Source: an uncultured Christensenella sp.
GTDB taxonomy: Bacteria > Bacillota > Clostridia > Christensenellales > UBA1242
Length of the DNA: 64,000 nt
Direction: 5' to 3'
Assembly: GCA_910584295.1 (NCBI GenBank)
Contig: CAJTYR010000003.1
Location: forward strand, 62,001 to 126,000
Of the stretch, positions 1 through 8,413 are shown in pieces. The notes under the pieces were generated by a model, which made no database searches, was not told the DNA's origin, and saw nothing but the letters and a program-made list of their open reading frames with translations. The first letter of the stretch is position 1. The number at the start of each line of letters is the position of its first letter. The translations under genes and the position numbers were made by a program.

Positions 1-1
1 C

Positions 2-703
2 ATTGATAAGATTGAAAAGGTGTGCAAGGCAATCAGAGAAGTAAATAAAGAATGCATAATTATGGTTGATAATTGCTATGGTGATTTTGTTGAAGAAAAA
101 GAGCCAACAGAGGTTGGAGCGGACTTGATTGTTGGATCTCTTATGAAAAATCTTGGTGGTGGAGTCGTTCGAAGTGGAGGTTATATTGTTGGTAAAAAAG
201 ACCTGATTTTTGATGTGGCTGAAAGATTTTCTGCTCCAGGAACAGGAAAAGAGCTTGGCGCAAATTTCAACGAAAATATGTCTTATTTCCAAGGAATCTA
301 TCTTGCACCAAGAGCAGTTTGCTCAAGTCTTAAAACAATGATTTTTGCCAGCAGAATAATGCAAAAACTGGGCTTTGCTGTTGATCCTATCTATAATGAA
401 AAAAGAACCGACATTGTTCAAGCAATTGATTTGTTTACGCCAGAAGCAATGGTTAAATTCCATATCGGAATTCAAAAAGGATCTCCAATTGACAGTTTTG
501 TGACGCCAGTCGCAGCACCAATGCCAGGGTATCCTCATGACGAGGTTATGGCAGCAGGTACTTTTGTTCAAGGTTCCACAATCGAACTTTCTTGTGATGG
601 TCCTATGGTTGAGCCATACACAGCATATATGCAAGGAAGCTTAACCTATGAATATGGGAAATTGGGAATTATGATTGGACTTCAAGAGATGTTGTATAAT
701 TAA
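2..703 (+). CDS. Methionine gamma-lyase-like PLP enzyme (YnbB/'aluminum resistance' family), 5'-truncated by window edge
   Basis: This is the C-terminal part of a fold type I PLP enzyme of the methionine gamma-lyase/cystathionine beta-lyase-like family often annotated as aluminum resistance protein (YnbB). The frame is open to the left window edge, so the first visible GTG is internal and the true start lies outside. Visible family features are the VDNCYGDF segment (Asp that contacts the PLP ring nitrogen), the GSLMKNLGGG segment holding the presumed Schiff-base lysine, and the glycine-rich APGTGKE stretch. The C-terminal small domain is complete. Family assignment is good; the exact substrate is not known for this family. 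A terminator follows directly. Confidence 0.8.
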   Translation: MDKIEKVCKAIREVNKECIIMVDNCYGDFVEEKEPTEVGADLIVGSLMKNLGGGVVRSGGYIVGKKDLIFDVAERFSAPGTGKELGANFNENMSYFQGIYLAPRAVCSSLKTMIFASRIMQKLGFAVDPIYNEKRTDIVQAIDLFTPEAMVKFHIGIQKGSPIDSFVTPVAAPMPGYPHDEVMAAGTFVQGSTIELSCDGPMVEPYTAYMQGSLTYEYGKLGIMIGLQEMLYN

Positions 704-704
704 G

Positions 705-733
705 AAAAGACTCCGCGTCAGCAGAGTTTTTTT
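705..733 (+). terminator. Intrinsic terminator after the PLP enzyme gene
   Basis: The stem ACTC-C-GC / GC-A-GAGT has one mismatch and a GTCA loop. It is followed by a run of seven T and starts just after the TAA stop at 701-703. Confidence 0.7.
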
Positions 734-867
734 GTTATCTTTTTATAACCTTCATATAAGTAAAAATATATCACAAGGCAAAATAAAATAAAATTTTCTA
801 GGTTTTATAAGTCATGGTTTTCTTTCAGATGAGCAATATCAAAAACAAAAACCATCTTATCCTACTA

Positions 868-907
868 TAAATAAAACCCAAAACGGATGCATGCACACAT
901 TTTGGGC
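868..907 (-). terminator. Probable terminator downstream of the cupin gene
   Basis: On the minus strand a CCCAAAA/TTTTGGG inverted repeat (877-883 with 900-906) is followed by TTTTATTTAT. The 16-nt loop contains a TGCATGCA palindrome. It serves the minus-strand cupin gene. Confidence 0.5.
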
Positions 908-911
908 TTTA

Positions 912-950
912 TGGCGGAGAGTGAGAGAGTTTATACAAACCCTAATGATA
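912..950 (-). repeat. Partial copy of the tRNA-Ser(GCU) 3' end
   Basis: The 17 bases at 912-928 are identical to the CCA end and acceptor/T-arm start of the tRNA-Ser gene at 1421-1437. Similarity then decays, although a TACAAACCCTAAT block resembles TACAACCCTACT in the tRNA. A CCCA-rich inverted repeat precedes both copies. It cannot fold into a tRNA. It may be a remnant of tandem tRNA duplication or of integration at a tRNA 3' end; the two copies bracket the cupin gene. Confidence 0.6.
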
Positions 951-957
951 TTTAATT

Positions 958-1299
958 TTACTTAACTAACTTATGCTGGTCTGGATACCAAGCAGGAGCA
1001 CAATGCATAGCCACTTTACAATGTCCATCCCAATAAAACTTTTCTCCTTTATCAATGAGGACTGCATCTCCTACTTTAAAAGAAATTGTTTCATTTTCTT
1101 TACAAAGTTTGCCAGTTCCTTCTAAACACAAAATCATTTCTTTTACTTTTTCATTAACACAATAATCTTTTTCTGGATACCTTCCATTTATTTCGGCAAG
1201 TGTAATATCAATTTCTTTGTCCGCAAAACCATATTCTGTGGCAATACATTTATCACTATTTTTAAACTTTTGCGTTTGCTCTAAAGAAACTTTCCTCAT
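958..1299 (-). CDS. Small cupin-fold protein
   Basis: A 113-residue single-domain cupin-like protein. The start is set at the third possible Met because GGAGGT (1304-1309) lies four bases upstream of it; the longer frame runs through that ribosome site. The middle holds a cupin-like core: EMILCLEGTGKL, then ETISFKVGDAVLIDKGEKFYW, where G-D-A and P/G turns match cupin motif 1/2 spacing. The usual metal-binding His cluster is weak (one W-D-G-H near the end), so metal binding is uncertain. Similar proteins are annotated only as cupin domain-containing. It sits alone between two tRNA-Ser-derived sequences. Confidence 0.65.
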   Translation of the reverse strand: MRKVSLEQTQKFKNSDKCIATEYGFADKEIDITLAEINGRYPEKDYCVNEKVKEMILCLEGTGKLCKENETISFKVGDAVLIDKGEKFYWDGHCKVAMHCAPAWYPDQHKLVK

Positions 1300-1372
1300 T
1301 TTGACCTCCATGATTTTTATCATGTTATTAACTTCTATTATATTTTATCACTATTCCAAAATAATTCCAATT

Positions 1373-1410
1373 AAAAAACACACACCCATTAAAATATGTA
1401 GGGTGCGTGT
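1373..1410 (-). terminator. Terminator of the tRNA-Ser(GCU) gene
   Basis: The minus-strand stem ACACGCACCC / GGGTGTGTGT (one G-T pair) is followed by TTTTTT, immediately downstream of the tRNA CCA end. Confidence 0.8.
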
Positions 1411-1420
1411 AATTCGCTTT

Positions 1421-1511
1421 TGGCGGAGAGTGAGAGATTCGAACTCTCGCGGCCTGTTACAACCCTACTCCCTTAGCAGGGGAGCCTCTTCGACCTCTTG
1501 AGTAACTCTCC
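1421..1511 (-). tRNA. tRNA-Ser(GCU)
   Basis: A complete class II tRNA on the minus strand. The acceptor stem is GGAGAGT/ACTCTCC, with discriminator G and an encoded CCA. The anticodon loop CTGCTAA gives anticodon GCU (codons AGC/AGU). A long variable arm and the T-loop TTCGAAT are present. It reads Ser AGY codons. Confidence 0.95.
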
Positions 1512-1545
1512 ATATTGACAAGGTCTGATAAACTCTTGCGTTGTT

Positions 1546-1575
1546 ATATTAACACAATTTCAGTCCACTTGTCAA
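1546..1575 (-). promoter_or_regulatory. Promoter of tRNA-Ser(GCU)
   Basis: On the minus strand TTGACA (1570-1575) and TTAATA/TAATAT (around 1546-1552) are 17-18 bases apart. The predicted start is about 30 bases before the mature tRNA 5' end. Confidence 0.7.
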
Positions 1576-1669
1576 TGTTTTATTAAATTTTGATTACTTA
1601 TTTTGTCTAAATTTAGATATTTAAGTGTTTATAATATATTATGTTATATTATTATAACTTTATTAAATG

Positions 1670-2212
1670 CTAAAATTCTTCATTCAAAACTTGGAAATAA
1701 GATTGTTCATGTGCACAAACTGGACAAACTTTTGGAGCATCAGTTCCTACGAAAACATGTCCGCAGTTTCTGCAAATCCACATTTTCTTTTCTGATTTTG
1801 TGAAAACTTTTTTTGCTTTAACAAGCTCAGCAAGTTTGTTATATCTTTCTTCATGTCTTTTTTCAATTGCAGCGACTGCATCAAACTTATATGCGATTCC
1901 GTCAAAGCCCTCTTGACGAGCCTCCTCTGCCATTCTTTTATACATCTCTGTCCATTCGCCTCTTTCTCCAGCGGCTGCATCTAAAAGATTTTCATAAGTT
2001 GCTGGCACGCTGCCACCATGCAATTCTTTAAACCACATTTTTGCATGTTCTTTTTCATTGTCTGCTGTTTCTGTAAAGATTGCTGCGATTTGTTCAAACC
2101 CATCTTTCTTTGCTTGTGATGCATAGTATGTATATTTATTTCTTGCCTGGCTTTCACCAGCAAATGCATCCATGAGATTTTTCTCTGTTTTTGTTCCTTT
2201 CAAACTTTTCAT
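1670..2212 (-). CDS. rbr: Rubrerythrin
   Basis: A 180-residue rubrerythrin, a non-haem di-iron peroxidase of anaerobes that reduces hydrogen peroxide with electrons from rubredoxin-like partners. The four-helix ferritin-like domain carries the ligand pattern: E20 in AFAGESQAR, E53-xx-H56 and E117-xx-H120. The C-terminal rubredoxin-like iron centre uses C147-xx-C150 and C163-xx-C166. Length is normal for the short form. The start is fixed by GGAGGT a few bases upstream. It is monocistronic, with a promoter containing a short AT palindrome that might be a peroxide-responsive (PerR-type) site, although the match is weak. Confidence 0.95.
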   Translation of the reverse strand: MKSLKGTKTEKNLMDAFAGESQARNKYTYYASQAKKDGFEQIAAIFTETADNEKEHAKMWFKELHGGSVPATYENLLDAAAGERGEWTEMYKRMAEEARQEGFDGIAYKFDAVAAIEKRHEERYNKLAELVKAKKVFTKSEKKMWICRNCGHVFVGTDAPKVCPVCAHEQSYFQVLNEEF

Positions 2213-2239
2213 TTTATACCTCCATTAAAAGTCTATAAT

Positions 2240-2269
2240 ATTATACCATTCAATATTCAGAATAGTCAA
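2240..2269 (-). promoter_or_regulatory. Promoter of the rubrerythrin gene
   Basis: On the minus strand TTGACT (2264-2269) and TATAAT (2240-2245) are separated by 18 bases. The -10 lies inside the perfect 12-base palindrome TATAATATTATA (2234-2245), a possible repressor site. Confidence 0.65.
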
Positions 2270-2322
2270 ATATTTTTAAAAGCTGAGATTTCTAGATTTT
2301 AACAGTATTTGTAGATTAGCTT

Positions 2323-2338
2323 TGTTTCACGTGAAACA
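2323..2338. promoter_or_regulatory. parS: parS centromere site 1
   Basis: The 16-bp palindrome TGTTTCACGTGAAACA is exactly the Bacillus subtilis-type parS sequence bound by ParB/Spo0J. It lies 85 bp beyond the 3' end of parB. Confidence 0.95.
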
Positions 2339-2389
2339 ATAATGAGTCTAATATGGTTCAAATCTCAATAGCGCATATATAAAAATGAA

Positions 2390-2417
2390 AAAGAATGTTT
2401 CACGTGAAACATTCTTT
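2390..2417 (-). promoter_or_regulatory. parS: parS site 2 embedded in a 28-bp perfect palindrome at the parB 3' end
   Basis: TGTTTCACGTGAAACA at 2396-2411 is extended on both sides by AAAGAA/TTCTTT into a 28-bp perfect palindrome. On the minus strand, just past the parB stop (2424), the palindrome is followed by TTTCATTTTTATA, so the transcript can form a terminator-like hairpin. The site may serve both as ParB binding site and as operon terminator. Confidence 0.9.
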
Positions 2418-2423
2418 GTTAAG

Positions 2424-3371
2424 TTAGCTGCTTTTGTTTCTTCTATTATAATTCTGTAGATCTTGCAATGTCATTTCTTTCTTATTTAATAATTCTAAAA
2501 GCTCTGCAATTCTGTCTAAGTCATCTCTTGTGTAGTAATCAATATAAATTCTTCCTTTATTATCGTTTCCTATTGCAGATACTTTTGTTGCAAATGTTTT
2601 TTGCATTTGATTGATCAATTCTTTAAGCTCTAGAGATTGCTCTTCTCGAATAATAACCTTTTTTGTAGGATTGGTATAATTTTTAACCATCTTTTCAAGG
2701 TCGCGAACATTCAGATTTTTTGAAACAGCTGTTTGCGCCAGTTTAATTTGCTGATTTTTGTCTTCAATAACAACCAAACATCTTGCATGTCCAGAGGTAA
2801 GCTTTCCATCTTCGACCAATTTAATTACATCTGGATAAAGAGTTAAAAGTCTTAATGTGTTTGCAATGTTTGATCTGCTTTTTCCAATTCTTTCTGAAAC
2901 AGCCTCTTGTGTAAGCCCATATTCATCCATTAATTCTTTTATGGCTCTTGCAGCTTCAATAGGGTTCAAATCTTCCCTTTGCAAGTTTTCGATGATACTG
3001 ATTTCCTTAACATGTTTATCAGTGTAATTTTTAACAATGACTGGAACGGTTTTAAGTCCACAAATGTTTGCTGCTCTCCAACGTCGTTCACCAGCAATAA
3101 TAAGATATTCATCATTACCTTGTTTGTTAACAACGATTGGTTGAACAATTCCATGAATTTTGATAGATGCAGCCAACTCATTCAAAGCATCAATGTCAAA
3201 GTTTTTTCTAGGCTGATTTGGGTTTGGTTTTATTTTTCCAATTTCAAGTTCAGTGACCCCACTTGTTGTTTTTTCTATTTTTTGTGTAGTTACATTATTA
3301 TAACTATCCTCTTCGTCAAACGCACCAAACAGTGCCTCAAGTCCTCTTCCTAATCCTCTGTTATTACTCAT
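2424..3371 (-). CDS. parB: Chromosome partitioning protein ParB (Spo0J)
   Basis: A 315-residue ParB/Spo0J CTPase clamp that loads at parS and spreads to organise origin DNA for segregation. The N-terminal tip RGLGRGLEALFG is the usual ParA-stimulating peptide. The CTP-binding ParB/Srx domain shows GERRWRA (94-100) and ENLQRE (128-133). The helix-turn-helix that reads parS spans about 153-174 (LTQEAVSERIGKSRSNIA), and a C-terminal dimerisation domain follows. It overlaps the parA stop by 8 bases, so the two are co-expressed. Two parS sites lie within 110 bp downstream. Confidence 0.97.
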   Translation of the reverse strand: MSNNRGLGRGLEALFGAFDEEDSYNNVTTQKIEKTTSGVTELEIGKIKPNPNQPRKNFDIDALNELAASIKIHGIVQPIVVNKQGNDEYLIIAGERRWRAANICGLKTVPVIVKNYTDKHVKEISIIENLQREDLNPIEAARAIKELMDEYGLTQEAVSERIGKSRSNIANTLRLLTLYPDVIKLVEDGKLTSGHARCLVVIEDKNQQIKLAQTAVSKNLNVRDLEKMVKNYTNPTKKVIIREEQSLELKELINQMQKTFATKVSAIGNDNKGRIYIDYYTRDDLDRIAELLELLNKKEMTLQDLQNYNRRNKSS

Positions 3372-4188
3372 TGTTTTCTCCTTTAATTATTTTTCTAACC
3401 TTTGAAATTTTTGTGAAAGGAACTTTATTTCTCTTCAGAATCTCTTCTGTAAGACTTAAATAAGCTTCAGCTCCTTTGGAATTTGCATCATACAATGCAA
3501 CTGGAAGTCCATGACTTGGTGCCTCTGCCAGACGCACATTTCTTGGAATAGTTGTGAGATATACTTTTTGTTTGAAAAACTTAACAATTTCATTGCTGAC
3601 TTGAGTTGTAAGATTAAATCTCTTATCTTTCATTGTCATTACGACACCTTCAATATCCAAATTTGGATTGAAATCTCTATATTTAATCAATCTGATTGTA
3701 TTCATAAGTTGTGTAAGTCCTTCAAGGGCAAAAAATTCACATTGAATAGGTATTAACACGCTGTCAGAAGCTGTCAAAGCATTTACTGTGATAAGTCCAA
3801 GGGAAGGAGGGCAATCTATTAAAATAAAGTCGTAACTTGCTTTTATTTCATCAAGAATTTTTTTGATGATTTTTTCTCTTTGAGGAAGTTGGATAAGTTC
3901 CACTTCAGCACCTGCAAGATCCACTGTAGAAGGTATCAAATAAAGATTTTCGACAATTGTCGTTTTTATAACGTCTTCATAGGAACTGTCGCCACCAATA
4001 AGATCATAAATTGTTTTGAGATCTTTCGTTTTGTTTATTCCAACACCACTTGTGGCATTTCCTTGTGGATCAAGATCCAATATAAGAACTTTTTTGCCCA
4101 TAAGAGCCATATAGGTTGCAACATTAACACATGTTGTTGTTTTGCCTACTCCACCTTTTTGGTTGGCAAATGCAATAATTTTTCCCAT
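3364..4188 (-). CDS. parA: Chromosome partitioning ATPase ParA (Soj)
   Basis: A 274-residue deviant-Walker ATPase of the ParA/Soj/MinD group. Bound to the nucleoid as an ATP dimer, it works with ParB to move origins. The Walker A motif KGGVGKT lies at 11-17 of the chosen start, LILDLDPQGNAT carries the switch region, and the Walker B/DCPPS segment (FILIDCPPSLG) is near residue 110. The start at 4188 is preferred because AAAGGA lies about nine bases upstream and the N terminus matches the family; the frame extends ten codons further up without support. It follows rsmG and is coupled to parB. Confidence 0.97.
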   Translation of the reverse strand: MGKIIAFANQKGGVGKTTTCVNVATYMALMGKKVLILDLDPQGNATSGVGINKTKDLKTIYDLIGGDSSYEDVIKTTIVENLYLIPSTVDLAGAEVELIQLPQREKIIKKILDEIKASYDFILIDCPPSLGLITVNALTASDSVLIPIQCEFFALEGLTQLMNTIRLIKYRDFNPNLDIEGVVMTMKDKRFNLTTQVSNEIVKFFKQKVYLTTIPRNVRLAEAPSHGLPVALYDANSKGAEAYLSLTEEILKRNKVPFTKISKVRKIIKGENNE

Positions 4189-4307
4189 TTTTAAATTTCC
4201 TTTTAATAAATTATACAAGAATATTAAAAAAAAATAAAGAAAAATAGGCTATTTTAACTTAAAAGGTGCCTATTTTAAATTTTTTTTATTCTATGTCGAA
4301 AAGCATT

Positions 4308-5009
4308 CTATGAAATCGGATCCGTTTTAGGTTTGTTTTTATCGCGCGGATAAATTTTTGGCGTATGAAAAATTTTTCTTATAATTAAAATATTTCTTTC
4401 TAAATTTCCTTCTTCAATTGAGTGATTTTCAACTGCTTCTATTTGTCCGCCAAGAATTTTTATGGCACGTTTTGAATTTTCGATTTCTTCTGAAAGCTTT
4501 GCTGATTTATAGACGATTGCACATCCTCCAATTTTTATGAGAGGAAGAAGATATTCAACCAAAGTATTGAGGCTTGCAACAGCTCTTGCAACAGCAACAT
4601 CATATTTCTCACGATTGGTTTTTGCGAAATCTTCTGCACGAGAATGAATTGCTGAAGCATTCTTTAATGAAAGAGAAGAAATAACGTTGTTTAGAAAATT
4701 AATTCTTTTATTTAAACTGTCAACCATGCAAACTTTGAGATCAGGTCTGACGATTTTGAGGGGTAAAGCCGGAAATCCGGCACCGGATCCAACATCAACA
4801 ACTGATGAGTTTTCCTTTATATGCTTTGATGGTAAAACGCTATCAAGAAAATGCTTTATGGCAACTTCATTTTCTTCTGTTATTGCTGTAAGGTTGAGAA
4901 CTTTGTTTGTTTCAATTAGCATAGAAAAATATTTGTCAAACTGCAAGAGTTGATCTTCTGACAATGAAATGTTGTATTTATTAAAAAGTTCTTTAAGGTT
5001 TTTCATCAT
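4308..5009 (-). CDS. rsmG: 16S rRNA (guanine-N7) methyltransferase RsmG (GidB)
   Basis: A 233-residue RsmG that methylates N7 of a guanine in the 530 loop region of 16S rRNA using SAM. The Rossmann SAM motif VVDVGSGAGFPALPL lies at about 70-84. Other family blocks are NLTAITEENEVAIKHFLDSV near the N terminus and YDVAVARAVASLNTLVEYLLPL in the middle. The C-terminal tail is Lys/Pro-rich and slightly longer than usual. It overlaps the mnmG stop by 4 bases (translational coupling) and is in the classical gidA-gidB-soj-spo0J order. Confidence 0.96.
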   Translation of the reverse strand: MMKNLKELFNKYNISLSEDQLLQFDKYFSMLIETNKVLNLTAITEENEVAIKHFLDSVLPSKHIKENSSVVDVGSGAGFPALPLKIVRPDLKVCMVDSLNKRINFLNNVISSLSLKNASAIHSRAEDFAKTNREKYDVAVARAVASLNTLVEYLLPLIKIGGCAIVYKSAKLSEEIENSKRAIKILGGQIEAVENHSIEEGNLERNILIIRKIFHTPKIYPRDKNKPKTDPIS

Positions 5010-6883
5010 TTTTTCTCATCTTTAAATTTTTTAACCAAAACAGAAAGTACAGCAATGTCAGCAGGTGATACTCCAGAAATTCTTGATGCTTGTCCAAGAT
5101 TGAGAGGCTTGATTTGAGATAGTTTTTCTATTGCTTCATTTCGAAGTCCTTTGATAGCTTTGTATTCAAAGTCCTCTGGAATGGAAACATTTTCATTTTC
5201 AAGCATTTTTTCAACATCTTCTTGTTGTTGTTTTAAATAGCCCTCATACTTTATATTTATGTTTACGAAGTCAAGAAATCTTTTTTCTGTTTCATCAAAC
5301 AGGTGAAAGGTGTCGTCAATCTTGAAAATATCTATATTGTTTCTCTTAAGAGCATCTCTCAATTTAATGCTTTCTTTTGGAGGGTTTTCGCCATTTTCTT
5401 TAAAAAATTGGGTTAAAAATTCATTTGCTTTAACTTTTTGATTGAGTTTTTCTTCAATTTTCTCCATAATTTTTTTCTTTTCAAGAAATCTTTTATATCT
5501 TTCATCCTTTACTAAACCAACAGATTTTCCAATTTGTGTCAATCTCATATCTGCGTTGTCTTGTCTCAAAAGCAGACGATATTCTGCACGACTTGTCATC
5601 ATACGATATGGCTCGTTTGTTCCTTTTGTGACTATATCATCAATAAGCACGCCGATATATCCATCACTTCTTTTAAGAACAAGTTGAGGCTTTTTTTTGT
5701 TGTATAAATTGGCATTTATACCTGCAACTAGACCTTGAGCTCCAGCTTCTTCATATCCGCTTGTTCCATTTATTTGTCCAGCAAAGAAAAGTCCAGCGAT
5801 ATTTTTAAGTTCAAGGGTTGGCTTAAGTTGGGTTGGATCGATGCAGTCATATTCAATTGCATAAGCATCTCTCATTATTTCTGCTTTTTCAAGACCAATA
5901 ACAGAATGAACCATATTTTTTTGAATGTCTGAAGGCATTGAAGTGCTGAATCCTTGCAAATACATTTCCTTTGTGTCAAGTGCTTCTGGCTCTAAGAAGA
6001 GTTGATGTCTTTCTTTATCAGCAAAACGAACAACTTTTGTTTCGATTGACGGGCAATATCTTGGTCCAATGCCTTTTATTTCTCCAGAAACGGCAGGGGC
6101 CTTATCAATGTTTTCCATAATAATGCGGTGAGTTGTTGGAGTTGTGTAGGTCAGATAGCAAACGGTTTTGTTTTTTGGAGCTTCGTCGCTCATGTAGGAA
6201 AAAGGCATAATTTTCTCATCGCCAAGCTGAATTTCCATTTTTGAAAAATCGACACTTCTGCTGTGAAGTCTTACAGGTGTTCCTGTTTTAAATCTAAGAA
6301 GTTTGATTCCAAGTTTTACCAAACTATCAGAAAGAGAAGTGCTTCTTTTAAAACCATTTGGACCAACTGCTTCTCGACATTGCCCAATTATGATTTCGCT
6401 TTTTAAATAAACTCCAGTGGCAAAAACAATGCTTTTTGCCTTGTAACAAAGACCCAATTGTGTTTTAACAATCTTATTTTCACCATCAAGTTCGACGCTT
6501 GTCACTTCTCCTTGGCGAATAAAAAGATTTGGTTCGCTTTCAAGAGTTTTCTTCATCTCTGTGTGATAGGCATTTTTGTCAGCTTGTGCTCTTAAGCTCT
6601 GAACTGCAGGACCTTTTCCACTGTTGAGCATTCTTATTTGAATTGCTGTTTTATCGGCATTGATTCCCATTTGTCCGCCAAGTGCATCAATTTCCCCAAC
6701 GAGTTGTCCTTTTGCAGTCCCTCCAATTGAAGGGTTGCAAGCCAAAAAAGCGATTGCGTCCAAACTTATGGTCAGAAGAAGAGTTTTGTTTCCAGTGCGC
6801 GCAAGAGCAAGGGCTGCTTCGCATCCCGCATGGCCAGCGCCAATAACAATACTATCATATATTTCAAAGTTTTCTTCTTTCAT
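5006..6883 (-). CDS. mnmG: tRNA uridine-5-carboxymethylaminomethyl modification enzyme MnmG (GidA)
   Basis: A 625-residue FAD enzyme that, with MnmE, adds cmnm5 to U34 of tRNAs. The N-terminal FAD motif is GAGHAGCEAALA (GxGxxG, 15-20). Family signatures include ACNPSIGGTAKGQLVGEIDALGG and GTSGYEEAGAQG. The C-terminal MnmE-binding helical domain ends with QASRISGVSPADIAVL. Length is full. It starts one base after mnmE, so both subunits of the complex are made from one message. Confidence 0.97.
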   Translation of the reverse strand: MKEENFEIYDSIVIGAGHAGCEAALALARTGNKTLLLTISLDAIAFLACNPSIGGTAKGQLVGEIDALGGQMGINADKTAIQIRMLNSGKGPAVQSLRAQADKNAYHTEMKKTLESEPNLFIRQGEVTSVELDGENKIVKTQLGLCYKAKSIVFATGVYLKSEIIIGQCREAVGPNGFKRSTSLSDSLVKLGIKLLRFKTGTPVRLHSRSVDFSKMEIQLGDEKIMPFSYMSDEAPKNKTVCYLTYTTPTTHRIIMENIDKAPAVSGEIKGIGPRYCPSIETKVVRFADKERHQLFLEPEALDTKEMYLQGFSTSMPSDIQKNMVHSVIGLEKAEIMRDAYAIEYDCIDPTQLKPTLELKNIAGLFFAGQINGTSGYEEAGAQGLVAGINANLYNKKKPQLVLKRSDGYIGVLIDDIVTKGTNEPYRMMTSRAEYRLLLRQDNADMRLTQIGKSVGLVKDERYKRFLEKKKIMEKIEEKLNQKVKANEFLTQFFKENGENPPKESIKLRDALKRNNIDIFKIDDTFHLFDETEKRFLDFVNINIKYEGYLKQQQEDVEKMLENENVSIPEDFEYKAIKGLRNEAIEKLSQIKPLNLGQASRISGVSPADIAVLSVLVKKFKDEKK

Positions 6884-6884
6884 A

Positions 6885-8225
6885 TTATTTTCCCAGGCAA
6901 AATTTTGAGAATATAAGGTTGATTATGTCCTCGTTTTCTGTGTTTCCGGTGATTTTTCCCAATGTTTGCCAAACTTTTTTAACCAACATTGACAAAATAT
7001 CAAGAGGAAGATTTTCTGCTTGTTGAATTTCTTTTATTATGGCTTTTGCAGCTTTTAGAACTTGAACTTGACGCTCGTTTGTTAAAACCAAACTGTTGAA
7101 GTCAATCTCATTTTCAATGACAAACTTGACAATATTATCTTTTAGTTTTTGAATGTTTTTATTTGTCAGTGCAGAAATCTCAATTTCATTAGGTTTTGTT
7201 GGCAGAAGTCTTTTTTTGTCGCTTTTGTTTATGCAATAGATGCAATTTGTTTTTCCGACCAGGTTTTGAATTTTTTCATCTTCTTTACTTTCTTTTTCGC
7301 TTCCATCCAAAATGAAAAGCACAACATCGGCAGTTGCCAGGCTTTGTTTGCTTCTTTCAATGCCTATGTTTTCAACAACGTCGGTTGTCTCTCGTATGCC
7401 AGCGGTGTCGATGAGGTTGATTTTAATTCCGTTGTGGAAAAAACTTTCTGTGATTTGATCTCTTGTTGTGCCTTGTATGTCGGTTACTATTGCTCGGTTT
7501 TCTCCAAGGAGTGCATTCATAACACTGCTTTTGCCAACATTTGTTTTTCCTACAAGAGCGACATTGATTCCGTTTTTAAGGTAGGTTGCACTTTTGGATT
7601 GCTCCAAAATCAAGTCGTTTCTTTCTTCAATTGCTTTGAGTTTTTGCAAAACATTGAGTTTCAATCCAAGTTCTTCAGTTTCATCTGGATAGTCCATTCC
7701 TACTTCAATTTCGGCAAGAAGAGTTGTCAGTTTGTCTTGTTCTTCAAGCACGGCATTCGCAAGTCTTCCATTTGTCACTTGAAGACTGCTTGAAAGTTCA
7801 CCTTCTGTTTCAGCATTTATTTCTCCAATGATTGCCTCTGCTTTGTCGAGGGTGATTTTTCCATTCACAAATGCCCTTTTTGAATATTCTCCAGCTTCTG
7901 CCATTCTTGCTCCACTTTCAAGGCATCTTTCCACAACTTTTTGAGCAAGCAGAACTCCTCCATGGATTTGAAATTCAACAATATCTTCACCAGTGTAAGA
8001 AAAAGGCGATTTAAAATATACCATTAAGCATTCTTCGAAAATGTTGTTGCCGAGATCAAGTTGTCCCAAGTACATGAGTCTTGGAGTGATGTTTCCATTT
8101 TCAAAATGACGGCTATGAAAAATGTTGAGTGCGACATCTAAACTGTTTTGTCCACTCATCCTCACAATTGCGACAGCACCTTTGCCCAAAGGTGTTGAAA
8201 TTGAAACGATCACATCATTTTTCAT
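6885..8225 (-). CDS. mnmE: tRNA modification GTPase MnmE (TrmE)
   Basis: A 446-residue GTPase and folate-binding partner of MnmG. The N-terminal THF domain (ISTPLGKGAVAIVRMSG, then IEFQIHGG) is followed by helices. An inserted G domain carries VGKTNVGKSS (P-loop, near 225), GTTRD and DTAGIRET. The C terminus ends in FCLGK, the family's C-x-G-K motif with Leu for the common Ile; the Cys is present. The ribosome site GAAGGT precedes ATG. A promoter lies directly upstream, separate from jag. Confidence 0.97.
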   Translation of the reverse strand: MKNDVIVSISTPLGKGAVAIVRMSGQNSLDVALNIFHSRHFENGNITPRLMYLGQLDLGNNIFEECLMVYFKSPFSYTGEDIVEFQIHGGVLLAQKVVERCLESGARMAEAGEYSKRAFVNGKITLDKAEAIIGEINAETEGELSSSLQVTNGRLANAVLEEQDKLTTLLAEIEVGMDYPDETEELGLKLNVLQKLKAIEERNDLILEQSKSATYLKNGINVALVGKTNVGKSSVMNALLGENRAIVTDIQGTTRDQITESFFHNGIKINLIDTAGIRETTDVVENIGIERSKQSLATADVVLFILDGSEKESKEDEKIQNLVGKTNCIYCINKSDKKRLLPTKPNEIEISALTNKNIQKLKDNIVKFVIENEIDFNSLVLTNERQVQVLKAAKAIIKEIQQAENLPLDILSMLVKKVWQTLGKITGNTENEDIINLIFSKFCLGK

Positions 8226-8246
8226 TTTACCTTCTTTACGAGGGTT

Positions 8247-8275
8247 ATTTTATCAAAAACATAGAAAAAAAGCAA
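8247..8275 (-). promoter_or_regulatory. Promoter of the mnmE-mnmG-rsmG-parA-parB operon
   Basis: On the minus strand TTGCTT (8270-8275) and TAAAAT (8247-8252) are 17 bases apart, about 20 bases before the mnmE ATG. Confidence 0.55.
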
Positions 8276-8386
8276 CATGGTTGCCAACTATTTAAAGTAG
8301 TTTTAAAATTTATTTCATTTTTGATGTTAAAGAAGGGGTGTTTTTTGTTTAAATATAGGATTAGTCCCAAAAGAAATGCAAAAAAT

Positions 8387-8413
8387 AAAAAAGAGAATTT
8401 TAATCTCTTTTTT
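8387..8413 (-). terminator. Terminator at the jag 3' end (bidirectional)
   Basis: The stem AAAAAAGAGA / TCTCTTTTTT overlaps the jag stop codon, with T-rich sequence on both sides. Confidence 0.7.
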
